A stretch of 64,000 bases of DNA. Origin: Tropicimonas sediminicola. Lineage in GTDB: Bacteria; Pseudomonadota; Alphaproteobacteria; Rhodobacterales; Rhodobacteraceae. The translations under genes and the position numbers were made by a program. The stretch spans positions 186,001 to 250,000 of the forward strand of contig NZ_FZOY01000008.1 of NCBI RefSeq assembly GCF_900188335.1. Direction: 5' to 3'. The notes beneath the pieces are model-generated. The model did no database searches. It was not told the origin of the DNA and saw only the letters and a program-made list of their open reading frames with translations. Every line of letters starts with the position of its first letter. Positions within the stretch are counted from its first letter, which is position 1. Shown here in pieces: positions 47,311 through 56,057 of this stretch.

Positions 47311-48204
47311 ATGCAACGCAAGGTCATCAAGGCAGTGTTCCCCGTCGCAGGTCTGGGAACGCGGTTTCTGCCGGCAACCAAATCGGTTCCGAAGGAGATC
47401 ATGACCCTGGTTGACCGTCCGCTGATCCAATACGCGATCGACGAAGCGCGGGCGGCTGGTATCAAGGAATTCATTTTTGTCACGTCGCGCGGCAAGAGCG
47501 CGCTCGAGGATTATTTCGACACGGCCCCCGAACTCGAAGCCTCCCTTCGCAAGAAGGGCAAGGACGACCTGCTCGAGGTTCTCAAGCAGACCAACATGGA
47601 AAGCGGCGCGATCGCCTACATCCGTCAGCACCGCGCGCTCGGCCTCGGCCACGCCGTCTGGTGTGCGCGCCGCCTGATCGCCAACGAGCCCTTCGCGGTC
47701 ATCCTGCCCGATGACGTGATCGCGGGCGAGAAGGGCTGTCTTCAGCAGATGGTCGAGGCCTACGAGGAGACCGGCGGCTGCATGGTTGCGGCGATGGAAG
47801 TGCCGCATGACAAGGCGAAGGCCTATGGCATTCTCGATGTCGAGAAAGAGATGGGCCAGCAGGTCAAGGTGAAGGGCATGGTCGAGAAGCCCGCGCCGGG
47901 CACCGAGCCGTCCAACCTCGCCGTGATCGGACGCTACATCCTGACGCCGCAGATCATGCGCAACCTGAACCGCATGCGCTCCGGCACCGGCGGGGAGATC
48001 CAGCTCACCGACGCCATCGCCGACGAGATCTCGGCCGGCCGCGACGTTTATGGCTACCGCTTCCGCGGTCAGCGCTTCGACTGCGGTTCCAAGGCGGGCT
48101 TCCTTCAGGCGACGGTGGCCTTCGGCCTCGCGCGCGACGATCTGCGCGACGAATTCTCCGACTACCTGAGCGAACTGGTGGCAATGCGCAACGCTGCCCA
48201 GTAA
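47311..48204 (+). CDS. galU: UTP-glucose-1-phosphate uridylyltransferase
   Basis: GalU makes UDP-glucose. The 297-residue enzyme opens with KAVFPVAGLGTRFLPATKSVPKEIM (nucleotide-binding loop and catalytic lysine) and has LGLGHAVWCARRLI, ILPDDVIAGEKG, GMVEKPAPG and FDCGSKAGFLQATVAFGL, all diagnostic of bacterial GalU. It starts 36 bases upstream of galE, giving UDP-glucose then UDP-galactose for the transferases that follow. The tandem palindromes about 170 bases upstream may control it. Confidence 0.97.
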   Translation: MQRKVIKAVFPVAGLGTRFLPATKSVPKEIMTLVDRPLIQYAIDEARAAGIKEFIFVTSRGKSALEDYFDTAPELEASLRKKGKDDLLEVLKQTNMESGAIAYIRQHRALGLGHAVWCARRLIANEPFAVILPDDVIAGEKGCLQQMVEAYEETGGCMVAAMEVPHDKAKAYGILDVEKEMGQQVKVKGMVEKPAPGTEPSNLAVIGRYILTPQIMRNLNRMRSGTGGEIQLTDAIADEISAGRDVYGYRFRGQRFDCGSKAGFLQATVAFGLARDDLRDEFSDYLSELVAMRNAAQ

Positions 48205-48240
48205 AAGGGCGGCGTAAGACACAGCAGACTGGATCACCAG

Positions 48241-49224
48241 ATGACCAAGATCCTTGTCACGGGGGGTGCGGGCTATATCGGCTCGCACGCCTGCAAGGTG
48301 CTTGCCCGCGAGGGCTACACGCCAATCACGTTCGACAACATCTCCACCGGCTGGGAAGAAGCGGTGAAGTTCGGGCCGCTCGAGAAGGGCGATCTGCTCG
48401 ACCGGGCGCGGCTCGACGAGGTGTTCGCCAAGCACAAGCCCGACGCGATCATGCATTTCGCCGCCCTGAGCCAGGTCGGCGAGTCGATGCAGGTGCCGGG
48501 CTGGTACTGGCGCTCCAACGTGGTCGGGGCCGCCAACCTCTGCGAAGCGGCGGTCGAGGCGGGCTGCAAGAAGTTCATCTTCTCCTCGACCTGCGCGACC
48601 TATGGCGACCAGGACGGCGTGGTTCTCGACGAGCATTCGCTCCAGAAACCGATCAACGCTTATGGGGCCTCCAAGCGCGCGATCGAGGACATCCTCGCCA
48701 ATTTCGACGACAGCTTCGGCCTGAAGAACGTGATCTTCCGCTACTTCAACGTGGCTGGCGGCGACGAGGAGGCCGAGGTCGGTGAGTTCCACCGGCCAGA
48801 GACGCACCTGATCCCGCTGGTGCTCGACGCCATCGACGGCAAGCGCGACAAGCTGACGATCTACGGCACCGATTACAAGACGCCCGACGGCACCTGCATC
48901 CGCGATTACGTGCACGTGATGGACCTCGTGGAAGCGCATGTGCTGGGCCTGAAATGGCTGGAGAAGGGCAAGGACAGCCGCGCCTTCAACCTGGGCACGG
49001 GCAGTGGATTTTCCGTGCGCGAGGTGATGAACGCGGCCGGGCAGGTAACCAACCGTCCGGTGCCCTACGACGAGGGTCCGCGGCGCGCCGGGGATGCCAC
49101 CCGTCTCGTCTCGGGGTCGAGCCGCGCCATCGATGAGCTTGGCTGGAAGCCGCGCCGCTCGACCATGCCGCGGATGATCGAGGATGCCTGGCGCTGGCAT
49201 CAGACCGGCCACTACGAGAAGTGA
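48241..49224 (+). CDS. galE: UDP-glucose 4-epimerase
   Basis: GalE interconverts UDP-glucose and UDP-galactose with bound NAD. The 327-residue short-chain dehydrogenase-type protein has the NAD loop TGGAGYIGSHACKVL, the SSTCATYG motif, the catalytic YGASK and FRYFNVAGG, and the UDP-binding RDYVHVMDLVEAH block. Its stop overlaps the start of the first glycosyltransferase, coupling UDP-galactose supply to glycan assembly. Confidence 0.96.
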   Translation: MTKILVTGGAGYIGSHACKVLAREGYTPITFDNISTGWEEAVKFGPLEKGDLLDRARLDEVFAKHKPDAIMHFAALSQVGESMQVPGWYWRSNVVGAANLCEAAVEAGCKKFIFSSTCATYGDQDGVVLDEHSLQKPINAYGASKRAIEDILANFDDSFGLKNVIFRYFNVAGGDEEAEVGEFHRPETHLIPLVLDAIDGKRDKLTIYGTDYKTPDGTCIRDYVHVMDLVEAHVLGLKWLEKGKDSRAFNLGTGSGFSVREVMNAAGQVTNRPVPYDEGPRRAGDATRLVSGSSRAIDELGWKPRRSTMPRMIEDAWRWHQTGHYEK

Positions 49225-50261
49225 GCCGCATGACGGAGGCGCCGGTCGCGCCTCCGCTCTCTCCCTGGATGGCGACGCGGATGCGCTGGAAGCGGCGCAG
49301 GCTGCTCTGGCGGGCGTTTCTCAGCCGCCATGTGCTGCGCCCGGTCGTGGACCGGACGTCGGAGATTGCCGCAGGGGACGTGCTCGCCTTCACCACCCTG
49401 CGAAACGAGATCGCGCGGCTTCCCTATTTTCTCGACCACCACCGCCGCCTTGGGGTGGCGCATTTCCTGATCGTCGACAACGGAAGCACCGACACTGGCC
49501 CCGTATTCCTCGCGGATCAGCCTGACGTGTCGCTCTGGCAGACCTCCGCCAGCTATCGAGAGGCCCGCTTCGGAATGGACTGGCTCGGCTGGCTGCTGAT
49601 GCGCCACGGCGCCGGCCATTGGTGCCTGACCGTGGATGCCGACGAGTTGCTGATCTATCCGCAGTGGCAGACCCGGCCGCTCCCCGCGCTGTGCGCGCGT
49701 CTGGAGCAGACCGGTGCACCGGCGCTCGGGGCGCTGATGCTCGATCTTTATCCTCGAGAGCCGCTGGGGACGGGCCTCGCGCCCGCCGATCCGCTGGAGG
49801 TGCTGCGCGGGTTCGATCCCGGCCCCTATCGCGCCCGCCGCCGCGCCCGGGACGGGGCGCTGATCGTGCAGGGGGGCACGCGCGAGCGGGTGTTTTTTGC
49901 CGACACGCCGGAGCGCGGACCAACGCTCAACAAGCTGCCACTGGTCAAGTGGCGACGCGGCCACGCCTATGCCAATGCCTCCCATTCGATGCTGCCGCCC
50001 GCGTTGAACCGCGCCTGGGACGGGCCCGGGGACACGCGGCTTTCGGGTGTGCTGCTGCACACGAAATTCCTGCCCGGGATCGTCGAACGGTCGGTCGAGG
50101 AACGAACGCGCGGCCAGCATTTCGGTGAGCCTGCCGCCTTCGACGCCTATTACGGCGCGATCGCTGCACGGCCGACGATCTGGTCGGAGGAAACGCTGAC
50201 GCTCGACGGCTGGGAGCAGCTCTGCGCCCTCGGGCTGATGGCGGACGGCGGCTGGCGCTGA
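49221..50261 (+). CDS. Glycosyltransferase A (GT2/GT92-like)
   Basis: A 346-residue soluble transferase of the GT-A fold. FTTLRNEIARLPYFLDHHRRLGVAHFLIVDNGSTD (about 57-91) is the donor-binding half and VDADEL (138-143) the DxD-type metal motif. Both match the Glyco_tranf_2_4 group often called glycosyltransferase family 2. GTG 49221 overlaps galE; ATG 49230 is an alternative. The next protein (50477) is a close paralogue. The sugar and acceptor are unknown; UDP-galactose is suggested by galE. Confidence 0.82.
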   Translation: MSRMTEAPVAPPLSPWMATRMRWKRRRLLWRAFLSRHVLRPVVDRTSEIAAGDVLAFTTLRNEIARLPYFLDHHRRLGVAHFLIVDNGSTDTGPVFLADQPDVSLWQTSASYREARFGMDWLGWLLMRHGAGHWCLTVDADELLIYPQWQTRPLPALCARLEQTGAPALGALMLDLYPREPLGTGLAPADPLEVLRGFDPGPYRARRRARDGALIVQGGTRERVFFADTPERGPTLNKLPLVKWRRGHAYANASHSMLPPALNRAWDGPGDTRLSGVLLHTKFLPGIVERSVEERTRGQHFGEPAAFDAYYGAIAARPTIWSEETLTLDGWEQLCALGLMADGGWR

Positions 50262-50476
50262 AAAGCGCCTCCGAGGGGGCCGGGCGAATCACTTGCAGTT
50301 TACCCCGGACGCGCCATTGCCTAACGTGAACCAAAGAAGCAGTCAGGGCACAGCAGGCAGACCTTGTTTCCGACACGATCCAGGCAGATGACACCCCGCG
50401 CCGATGGCCCGAGGAAAGGCCGCGTTAACCTCGCGGGTGCATGGTCGCGCCGCAACCTTCGAAAAGGGGCGGGGCG

Positions 50477-51487
50477 GTGAGCGTGATCGAGTCCTATCGG
50501 CTGCGGCTGCGGCGCAAGCGGTACCGGATCCGGGCCTTCCGGAAGCGGCGGGAGCTGACCGTGGTCGCCGACCGGACCCGCGCGATCGGCGAGGAGGATG
50601 TGCTCGCCTTCACCACGCTGCGCAACGAGCGGGTGCGGCTGCCATATTTCCTCGATTATTACCGTCGGCAAGGGGTCGGCCATTTCCTGATGGTCGACAA
50701 CGGCTCGACCGATGGCTCCAGCCAGTTCCTCGCCGATCAGGCGGATGTTTCCCTCTGGACCACGCAGGCCAGCTACAAGCGTGCCCGCTACGGGGTGGAC
50801 TGGCTGAACTGGCTGCAATGGCAGCACGGGCACGGGCACTGGACGCTGGTTGTCGATCCGGACGAGTTCTTCATCTATCCGTTCTGCGACACCCGGCCGA
50901 TCCAGGCGCTGACCGGCTGGCTGGATACCTGCGGGCTGCGCAGTTTCTCGGCGATGCTGGTGGACATGTATCCCAAGGGTCCGATCGACGCCGAGGCCTA
51001 CCGCGAAGGGCAGGATCCGTTCGAGATCGCCTCGTGGTTCGACAGCGGCAACTACTTCATCTCGCGCAACCCGCTCTACCACAACCTGTGGATCCAGGGC
51101 GGGCCGCGCGCGCGGGTGTTCTTTGCCGACCAGCCCTCCGCCGCGCCCTCGCTCAACAAGATCCCGCTGGTGAAATGGCGGCGCGAGTACGTCTACGCGC
51201 AATCGACGCATATGCTGCTGCCGCGCGGGCTGAACCGGGTCTATGACGACCACGGCGGGGAAAAGACGTCGGGCGCGCTGCTTCATGCCAAGTTCCTCAA
51301 CACGCTGGCGGGCAAGGCAGAAGAGGAGCTCGCGCGCGGCGAGCATTACGCGGGCGGCCGGGAATACCGGGCCTATCGCGACGGGATGGCCAACCGGACG
51401 GATCTCTGGACCAAGTGGTCGGAGCGCTACATCAACTGGCGCCAGCTCGAGATCCTCGGCCTGATGTCCAAGGGGAACTGGGCATGA
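50477..51487 (+). CDS. Glycosyltransferase B (paralogue of A)
   Basis: A 336-residue protein sharing the whole layout of the preceding one: FTTLRNERVRLPYFLDYYRRQGVGHFLMVDNGSTDGSS, then VVDPDEFFIYP with the metal-binding acid pair (127-132), and RVFFADQPSAAPSLNKIPLVKWRR near the end, which aligns with RVFFADTPERGPTLNKLPLVKWRR of A. The pair arose by duplication and probably adds two sugars in sequence. GTG 50477 is used; upstream is a 215-base gap, so a separate promoter is possible. Its stop overlaps the next gene by 4 bases. Confidence 0.82.
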   Translation: MSVIESYRLRLRRKRYRIRAFRKRRELTVVADRTRAIGEEDVLAFTTLRNERVRLPYFLDYYRRQGVGHFLMVDNGSTDGSSQFLADQADVSLWTTQASYKRARYGVDWLNWLQWQHGHGHWTLVVDPDEFFIYPFCDTRPIQALTGWLDTCGLRSFSAMLVDMYPKGPIDAEAYREGQDPFEIASWFDSGNYFISRNPLYHNLWIQGGPRARVFFADQPSAAPSLNKIPLVKWRREYVYAQSTHMLLPRGLNRVYDDHGGEKTSGALLHAKFLNTLAGKAEEELARGEHYAGGREYRAYRDGMANRTDLWTKWSERYINWRQLEILGLMSKGNWA

Positions 51488-53184
51488 GCGTGGGCTTCAT
51501 CCTGCTGGTGCACACCGCGCTCGACCGGGCGGCGCAGGTCGCGCGGCACTGGGCCGGCAGCGGCTGCCCGGTGGTGATCCACGCCGACCGCAACGTGCCG
51601 GAGGAGCGGTTCGACGCCTTCCGCGCCGCGCTGGCGGGGAACCCGAACATCCGTTTCGTGGAGCCGCGGCGGCGCTGCGAATGGGGCACCTGGGGCATCG
51701 TCGGCGCGACGATCGACGCCAGCGCGCTGATGCTCAAGAGCTTCCCGCAGGTCGACCATGTCTATCTGGCCTCCGGCTCCTGCCTGCCGTTGCGCCCGGT
51801 GCCGGAGTTGCGGGCCTATCTCGCCGAGCGCCCGCGCACGGATTTCATCGAGTCGGCGACCATCGACGATGTCGACTGGTCCAAGGGCGGGTTCGACCAC
51901 GAGCGTTTCACCCTGCGCTTTCCCTTCGCGTTCAAGACGCAGCGCGGGTTGTTCGACCGGTTCGTCACCCTCCAGCGCGGTCTCGGGATGAAACGGAGCC
52001 TGCCGGCCGGGCTGGTTCCGCACCTGGGCTCGCAATGGTGGTGCCTGACGCGGCCCACGCTGGAGGCGATCCTCGGCGATCCTCGGCGCGGCGAATACGA
52101 ACGGTTCTTCCGGAGCGTCTGGATCCCCGACGAAAGCTATTTCCAAAGCCTCGTGCGGCTGCACGCGAACCGTGTGGAAAGCCGGTCTCTGACGCTCTCC
52201 AAGTTCGACTTCCAGGGCAAGCCGCACACGTTCTACGACGATCACCTCCAACTGCTGCGCCGATCCGACTGTTTCGTCGCGCGCAAGATCTGGCCGCAGG
52301 CAGATCGGCTCTACTCGAGCCTGCTCTCGAACGACCCGCAGATCACCAAGAACGCGGAGCCCAACCCGGGCAAGATCGACCGGCTTTTCACCCATGCGGT
52401 GGAACGGCGGCTGCGCGGCCGCCCGGGACTCTACATGCAGAGCCGGTTCCCCCTGAGCGACCGCGACAACGGCAAATCCTGCGGGCCCTATTCGGTCTTC
52501 GAGGGCTTCTCGGACCTTTTCGAGCAGTTCGAAAGCTGGCTCAGCAAGACCACCGGCTGCCGGGTGCATGGCCATCTCTATGCGCCCGACCGGGCCCATT
52601 TCGCCGGCGGCGAGAAGGTTTACAACGGCTGCCTGCCCGACAGCGCGGCGCTGCGGGACTACAACCCCTGCGCCTTCCTGACCAACCTGACCTGGTCGAC
52701 TCGGGGCGAGCGGCAGTGCTTCATGTTCGGGCCGGCGGACAACCAGTATCCCACCGATTTCATGACCGGCGATCCCCATGCGCAGATCTCGGTGATCACC
52801 GGCGCCTGGGCGATCCGGCTGTTCCGGCGCAAGGCGACCTCGGAGGAGGTGCGCAAGGAAGCTGCCCGGCTCCAGCGGATCGAGCAGGCCCATGTGGAGC
52901 GGTTGCGCGCCCATTGGGCGAAAGCGCGGATCCGGATCTGGACGCTGGCGGAATTCATCGAGGCGCCGATGGACCATCTGCAGGAGATCCTCGACGAGGT
53001 CTCGCCGCGTGGCGCGCGACGGCTGACCGAGGCGCCGCGCCTCACTGACCTGACCGGGTTCGGCCGGTTCCTGCAGGAGCTGAAGAACGAGGGGATGAAC
53101 CTGCATGTCGCCGGCGATTTCCCCGCCGGATTCGATCCGGCGCCCCTGCAGCCGGACACCCAGCGGCGTTACGTGGTGAAATAG
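51484..53184 (+). CDS. GT14-type beta-1,6-N-acetylglucosaminyltransferase-like protein with extra C-terminal domain
   Basis: A 566-residue protein. The N-terminal part (1 to about 255) resembles the core-2/I-branching (GT14) fold: FILLVHTALDRAAQVARHW, YLASGSCLPLRP, HLGSQWWCLTRPTLEAIL and IPDESYFQSLV are recognisable. The other 300 residues form a second domain of the kind listed only as domains of unknown function in related proteobacteria, with VYNGCLPDSAAL and a helical end. No signal or membrane segment is visible, so it acts in the cytosol. It is coupled to glycosyltransferase B by ATGA and ends 3 bases before the sulfotransferase gene. Confidence 0.8.
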   Translation: MSVGFILLVHTALDRAAQVARHWAGSGCPVVIHADRNVPEERFDAFRAALAGNPNIRFVEPRRRCEWGTWGIVGATIDASALMLKSFPQVDHVYLASGSCLPLRPVPELRAYLAERPRTDFIESATIDDVDWSKGGFDHERFTLRFPFAFKTQRGLFDRFVTLQRGLGMKRSLPAGLVPHLGSQWWCLTRPTLEAILGDPRRGEYERFFRSVWIPDESYFQSLVRLHANRVESRSLTLSKFDFQGKPHTFYDDHLQLLRRSDCFVARKIWPQADRLYSSLLSNDPQITKNAEPNPGKIDRLFTHAVERRLRGRPGLYMQSRFPLSDRDNGKSCGPYSVFEGFSDLFEQFESWLSKTTGCRVHGHLYAPDRAHFAGGEKVYNGCLPDSAALRDYNPCAFLTNLTWSTRGERQCFMFGPADNQYPTDFMTGDPHAQISVITGAWAIRLFRRKATSEEVRKEAARLQRIEQAHVERLRAHWAKARIRIWTLAEFIEAPMDHLQEILDEVSPRGARRLTEAPRLTDLTGFGRFLQELKNEGMNLHVAGDFPAGFDPAPLQPDTQRRYVVK

Positions 53185-53187
53185 GCG

Positions 53188-54621
53188 ATGGCGCGGTTCG
53201 ACGGTTTCGTCCTGTTTGCCGAGATGCGCACGGGATCGAACTTCCTGGAGGAGTCGCTCAATCTCTTTCCCGGGCTGACCTGCCACGGCGAGGCGTTCAA
53301 CCCGGGCTTCGTCGGTCAGCACAACTGGCCGGAGCTGTTCGGGATGGACCTCGAGGCCCGCAAGGCCGACCCGCTGGAGTTGCTGAGGCGGATCCGGGAG
53401 GGCACCGAAGAGTTGGGTGGCTTCCGCTTCTTCCACGACCACGATCCGCGCGTGCTCGACGCGGTGTTGCCCGATCCGCGCATCGCCAAGGTCCTGCTCT
53501 CGCGCAATCCGCTCGAAGCCTACGTCTCGCGCAAGATCGCCTCCGAGACCGGTCAGTGGCGGCTGACCAACGATGCGCATCGCAAGGTTGCGAGGATCCG
53601 GTTCGACGCGGCCGAATTCGAGGCGGTGCTGGCACGCCAGACCGCCTTTCGAGACCGTGTCCGGCGGGCGCTACAGGTGTCCGGGCAGACCGCGTTCGAA
53701 TTGAGCTACGAGGAGACCGGGCAGCTCGACGTGGTCAACGGGCTCGCAGCTTTCCTCGGGGTGACGCACCGGCTGAACGGGCTTTCGAACCGACTCAAGC
53801 GGCAGAACCCCGCGCCGCTCTCCGACAAGGTGGAGAACTTCGCGGAGATGCAGGCGGCCCTGTCGGGCATGGAGCTTCTGGCGATGGCGCGGGGCGGCGA
53901 GGGCGAGCCGAAGCAGGGCGCTTCGGTGCCGACGTGGCGCGCCTGCGTTCAGGCACCGCTGCTTTTCCAGCCGGTCAAGGGCGGCCCGACCGAGGCGGTC
54001 CTGGCGTGGATGGCGCGGCTCGACGGCGTGGAGGGGCCGGAGGCGCTGGCCTCGGGGTTCAACCAGAAGACGCTTCGTCAGTGGAAGAACCAGCACAAGA
54101 ACGCCCGCGGCTTCGCCATCGTCAGCCATCCTGTCGCACGGGCGCATGGCGTCTTCGAACGCTACATCCTCGCGACCGGACCAGGCAGCTTTGCCGCGAT
54201 CCGCAATCACCTGAGGGAGAACGACGGGCTGCCGATCCCCGAGGCAGCGCCGGACGAAAGCTACGATCCGGCCGATCACCGCGCGGCCTTTCTCGGGTTT
54301 CTGAAGTTCCTGCGACGCAACCTTGCCGGCCAGACCCGCCTGCGCACCGATCCGGCGTTCTCGACCCAGGCGAGCCTGGTGCAGTCGATGGCCGAGATCC
54401 TGCCGCCGGACATGGTGATCCGGGACGACCAGCTCAAGCTCGGCCTCGGCCAGCTCTGCCAGCAGATCGGGTTGGAGCGGATGCCGCCGCCACCCTCGCT
54501 CGCCGGGTTCGGCGGCGCGCGGCTGGCGCAGATTCATGACGACGAGATCGAGGCCGCCGCGCGCGCTGCCTACAATCGCGACTACATGAGCTTCGGATTC
54601 CGGGGGTGGTCGCAGGGCTGA
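53188..54621 (+). CDS. Two-domain sulfotransferase
   Basis: A 477-residue protein. The N-terminal domain opens LFAEMRTGSNFLEESLN (about 9-25), the 5'-phosphosulfate loop of NodH/Stf0-type sulfotransferases, and LSRNPLEAYVSRKIA (about 111-125) is the 3'-phosphate motif. The C-terminal half (about 235-477), with VSHPVARAHGVFERYI and DPAFSTQASLVQSMAEILPPDMVIRDDQL, resembles a second, different carbohydrate sulfotransferase. It would transfer sulfate from PAPS to a glycan in the cytosol. It begins 3 bases after the GT14 gene, ending the glycan operon. Confidence 0.8.
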   Translation: MARFDGFVLFAEMRTGSNFLEESLNLFPGLTCHGEAFNPGFVGQHNWPELFGMDLEARKADPLELLRRIREGTEELGGFRFFHDHDPRVLDAVLPDPRIAKVLLSRNPLEAYVSRKIASETGQWRLTNDAHRKVARIRFDAAEFEAVLARQTAFRDRVRRALQVSGQTAFELSYEETGQLDVVNGLAAFLGVTHRLNGLSNRLKRQNPAPLSDKVENFAEMQAALSGMELLAMARGGEGEPKQGASVPTWRACVQAPLLFQPVKGGPTEAVLAWMARLDGVEGPEALASGFNQKTLRQWKNQHKNARGFAIVSHPVARAHGVFERYILATGPGSFAAIRNHLRENDGLPIPEAAPDESYDPADHRAAFLGFLKFLRRNLAGQTRLRTDPAFSTQASLVQSMAEILPPDMVIRDDQLKLGLGQLCQQIGLERMPPPPSLAGFGGARLAQIHDDEIEAAARAAYNRDYMSFGFRGWSQG

Positions 54622-54636
54622 AGTGCCCGCGGCCCG

Positions 54637-55101
54637 TCAGGCGGCCTGCGAGGGACGGCCTTCGGTCAGTACCGTGTGGAGCGTCGCCGGGTTGTCATTG
54701 GCGCGGAGCTTCTCGCAGACCGCGGCGTCGCGCATGGTCCGGGAAATCAGCGCCAGTGCCTTGAGGTGGTCCACGCCCGAGCTCTCGGGTGCGAACAGCG
54801 CGAAGACGAGGTCGACCGGCTGGCGGTCGACCGCGCCGAATTCGAGCGGCCGTTCGAGGCGGAAGAACACGCCCCGGACGGCCTTGGCATCCGTGACCCG
54901 GGCGTGGGGCAGCGCGATACCGCTGCCCACACCGGTCGGACCGAGGCTTTCCCGGTCGAGCAGGGCCTCAAGCGCCGCATCGCCGTCAAGACCGTAGGAG
55001 GCTTCCGCCGCCTCCGCGAGGCGTTGGAACAGCCGCTTCTTGCTGCTCGCCTCGGAAATCACCTTGACGGCGTCGGGCTTCAGAATGCTCGACAGGTTCA
55101 T
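54637..55101 (-). CDS. ptsN: Nitrogen-PTS enzyme IIA (PtsN)
   Basis: The 154-residue PtsN is the last phosphate acceptor of the regulatory nitrogen PTS. Its phospho-histidine is H66 in the motif GIALPHARV, preceded by RESLGPTGVGSG. Through its phosphorylation state PtsN modulates potassium transport and carbon/nitrogen balance in other proteobacteria. It follows hpf after 37 bases, in the usual lptB-hpf-ptsN order but without rpoN. Its stop faces the sulfotransferase stop 15 bases away. Confidence 0.95.
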   Translation of the reverse strand: MNLSSILKPDAVKVISEASSKKRLFQRLAEAAEASYGLDGDAALEALLDRESLGPTGVGSGIALPHARVTDAKAVRGVFFRLERPLEFGAVDRQPVDLVFALFAPESSGVDHLKALALISRTMRDAAVCEKLRANDNPATLHTVLTEGRPSQAA

Positions 55102-55138
55102 ACTTCCTCCAGTCGCCCCGGGTTTCAGTCAGGCCGGT

Positions 55139-55717
55139 TCAGGCCTTGTCCGAGGGATCGATCCATCCGATGTTGCCATCGTCGCGGCGGTACACCACGT
55201 TCAGGCTTGTTTTTCCTTCCGGATGGAAGATCAGAACCGGCGCTCCGGCCAGCTCCATCTGCATCACCGCCTCGCCAACGGACAGGCTCGGGATGCGGGT
55301 TTCCATCTCCGCGATGATCATGGGCTGGAGCGTATCAGGTTCCTGCTCATCTGCCCCGTCATCCGATGCGGCGAGGATATACGAGGCCGCGCCGAAGACT
55401 TCAACCGGCTCCTTGCGATCCCGATAGTGATCCTTCAGGCGGCGCTTGTAGCGACGGAGTTGCTTCTCCATCTTCTCGCATGTGTCGTCGAAGGCTGCGT
55501 AGATCTCGGGCGCACGGCCGCTGGCGGAAGCGTTGAGACCGGTCGACAGGTGGACCGTCGCCTCGCAGATGAATTCGTGGCCGCGCTTCGAAAAGATCAC
55601 CTGGGCGTCGGTCGGACGCTCCGCATACTTGGCAATCGCTTCGCCAAGCTCGGTTTTGACATGGTTGGTGAGGGATTCCCCAATGTCGATCTGGTGACCG
55701 CTGATCTGGTAGCGCAT
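55139..55717 (-). CDS. hpf: Long-form ribosome hibernation-promoting factor
   Basis: The 192-residue protein has the N-terminal ribosome-binding domain (RYQISGHQIDIGESLTNHVKTEL to about residue 105) and the C-terminal dimerisation domain of long HPF (about 135-190, SLSVGEAVMQMELAGAPVLIFHPEGKTSLNVVYRRDDGNIGWI), which joins two 70S ribosomes into inactive 100S particles in stationary phase. The start at 55717 follows AGGGAGG. It probably shares a transcript with ptsN. Confidence 0.95.
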   Translation of the reverse strand: MRYQISGHQIDIGESLTNHVKTELGEAIAKYAERPTDAQVIFSKRGHEFICEATVHLSTGLNASASGRAPEIYAAFDDTCEKMEKQLRRYKRRLKDHYRDRKEPVEVFGAASYILAASDDGADEQEPDTLQPMIIAEMETRIPSLSVGEAVMQMELAGAPVLIFHPEGKTSLNVVYRRDDGNIGWIDPSDKA

Positions 55718-56057
55718 TTCGCCTCCCTGAGTTGAAGTTGAGGGTTCGCCCACCTAGCGGAGTGCGGACCCGGTTGAAAAGGGCAAAACGTTTGTCGGAA
55801 AGGCGATGCCAACACCACGCCGTTGTCTCGGGGCGGTCGAGACGGCGTCGATGTTGTGATCAGGGCTACTAGCTCCGGCATTTCCCGTATTTGGCGATGG
55901 TTCGACATGCGATGTCAACGCCCGCGTCCTTGTGTGCCCGCACCGGCAGGCCCTGGAATTGCAGCGCGCGGGGGGCGGTTTCGTCAATGATCCGTATCAA
56001 ATTCAACGCGGTGACCCCGGGTAGGTTCCCAATCCGGTGCCGCCTGTTGCAGGCAGG
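55718..56057. other. 340-base gene-free spacer between lptB and hpf
   Basis: No gene with family character is present on either strand. It should contain the hpf-ptsN promoter. A hairpin GTCTCG-GGGCGGT-CGAGAC (55825-55843) is visible, extendable by G-U pairs if transcribed left to right, but without a T-run. No rpoN remnant is recognisable. Confidence 0.6.
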
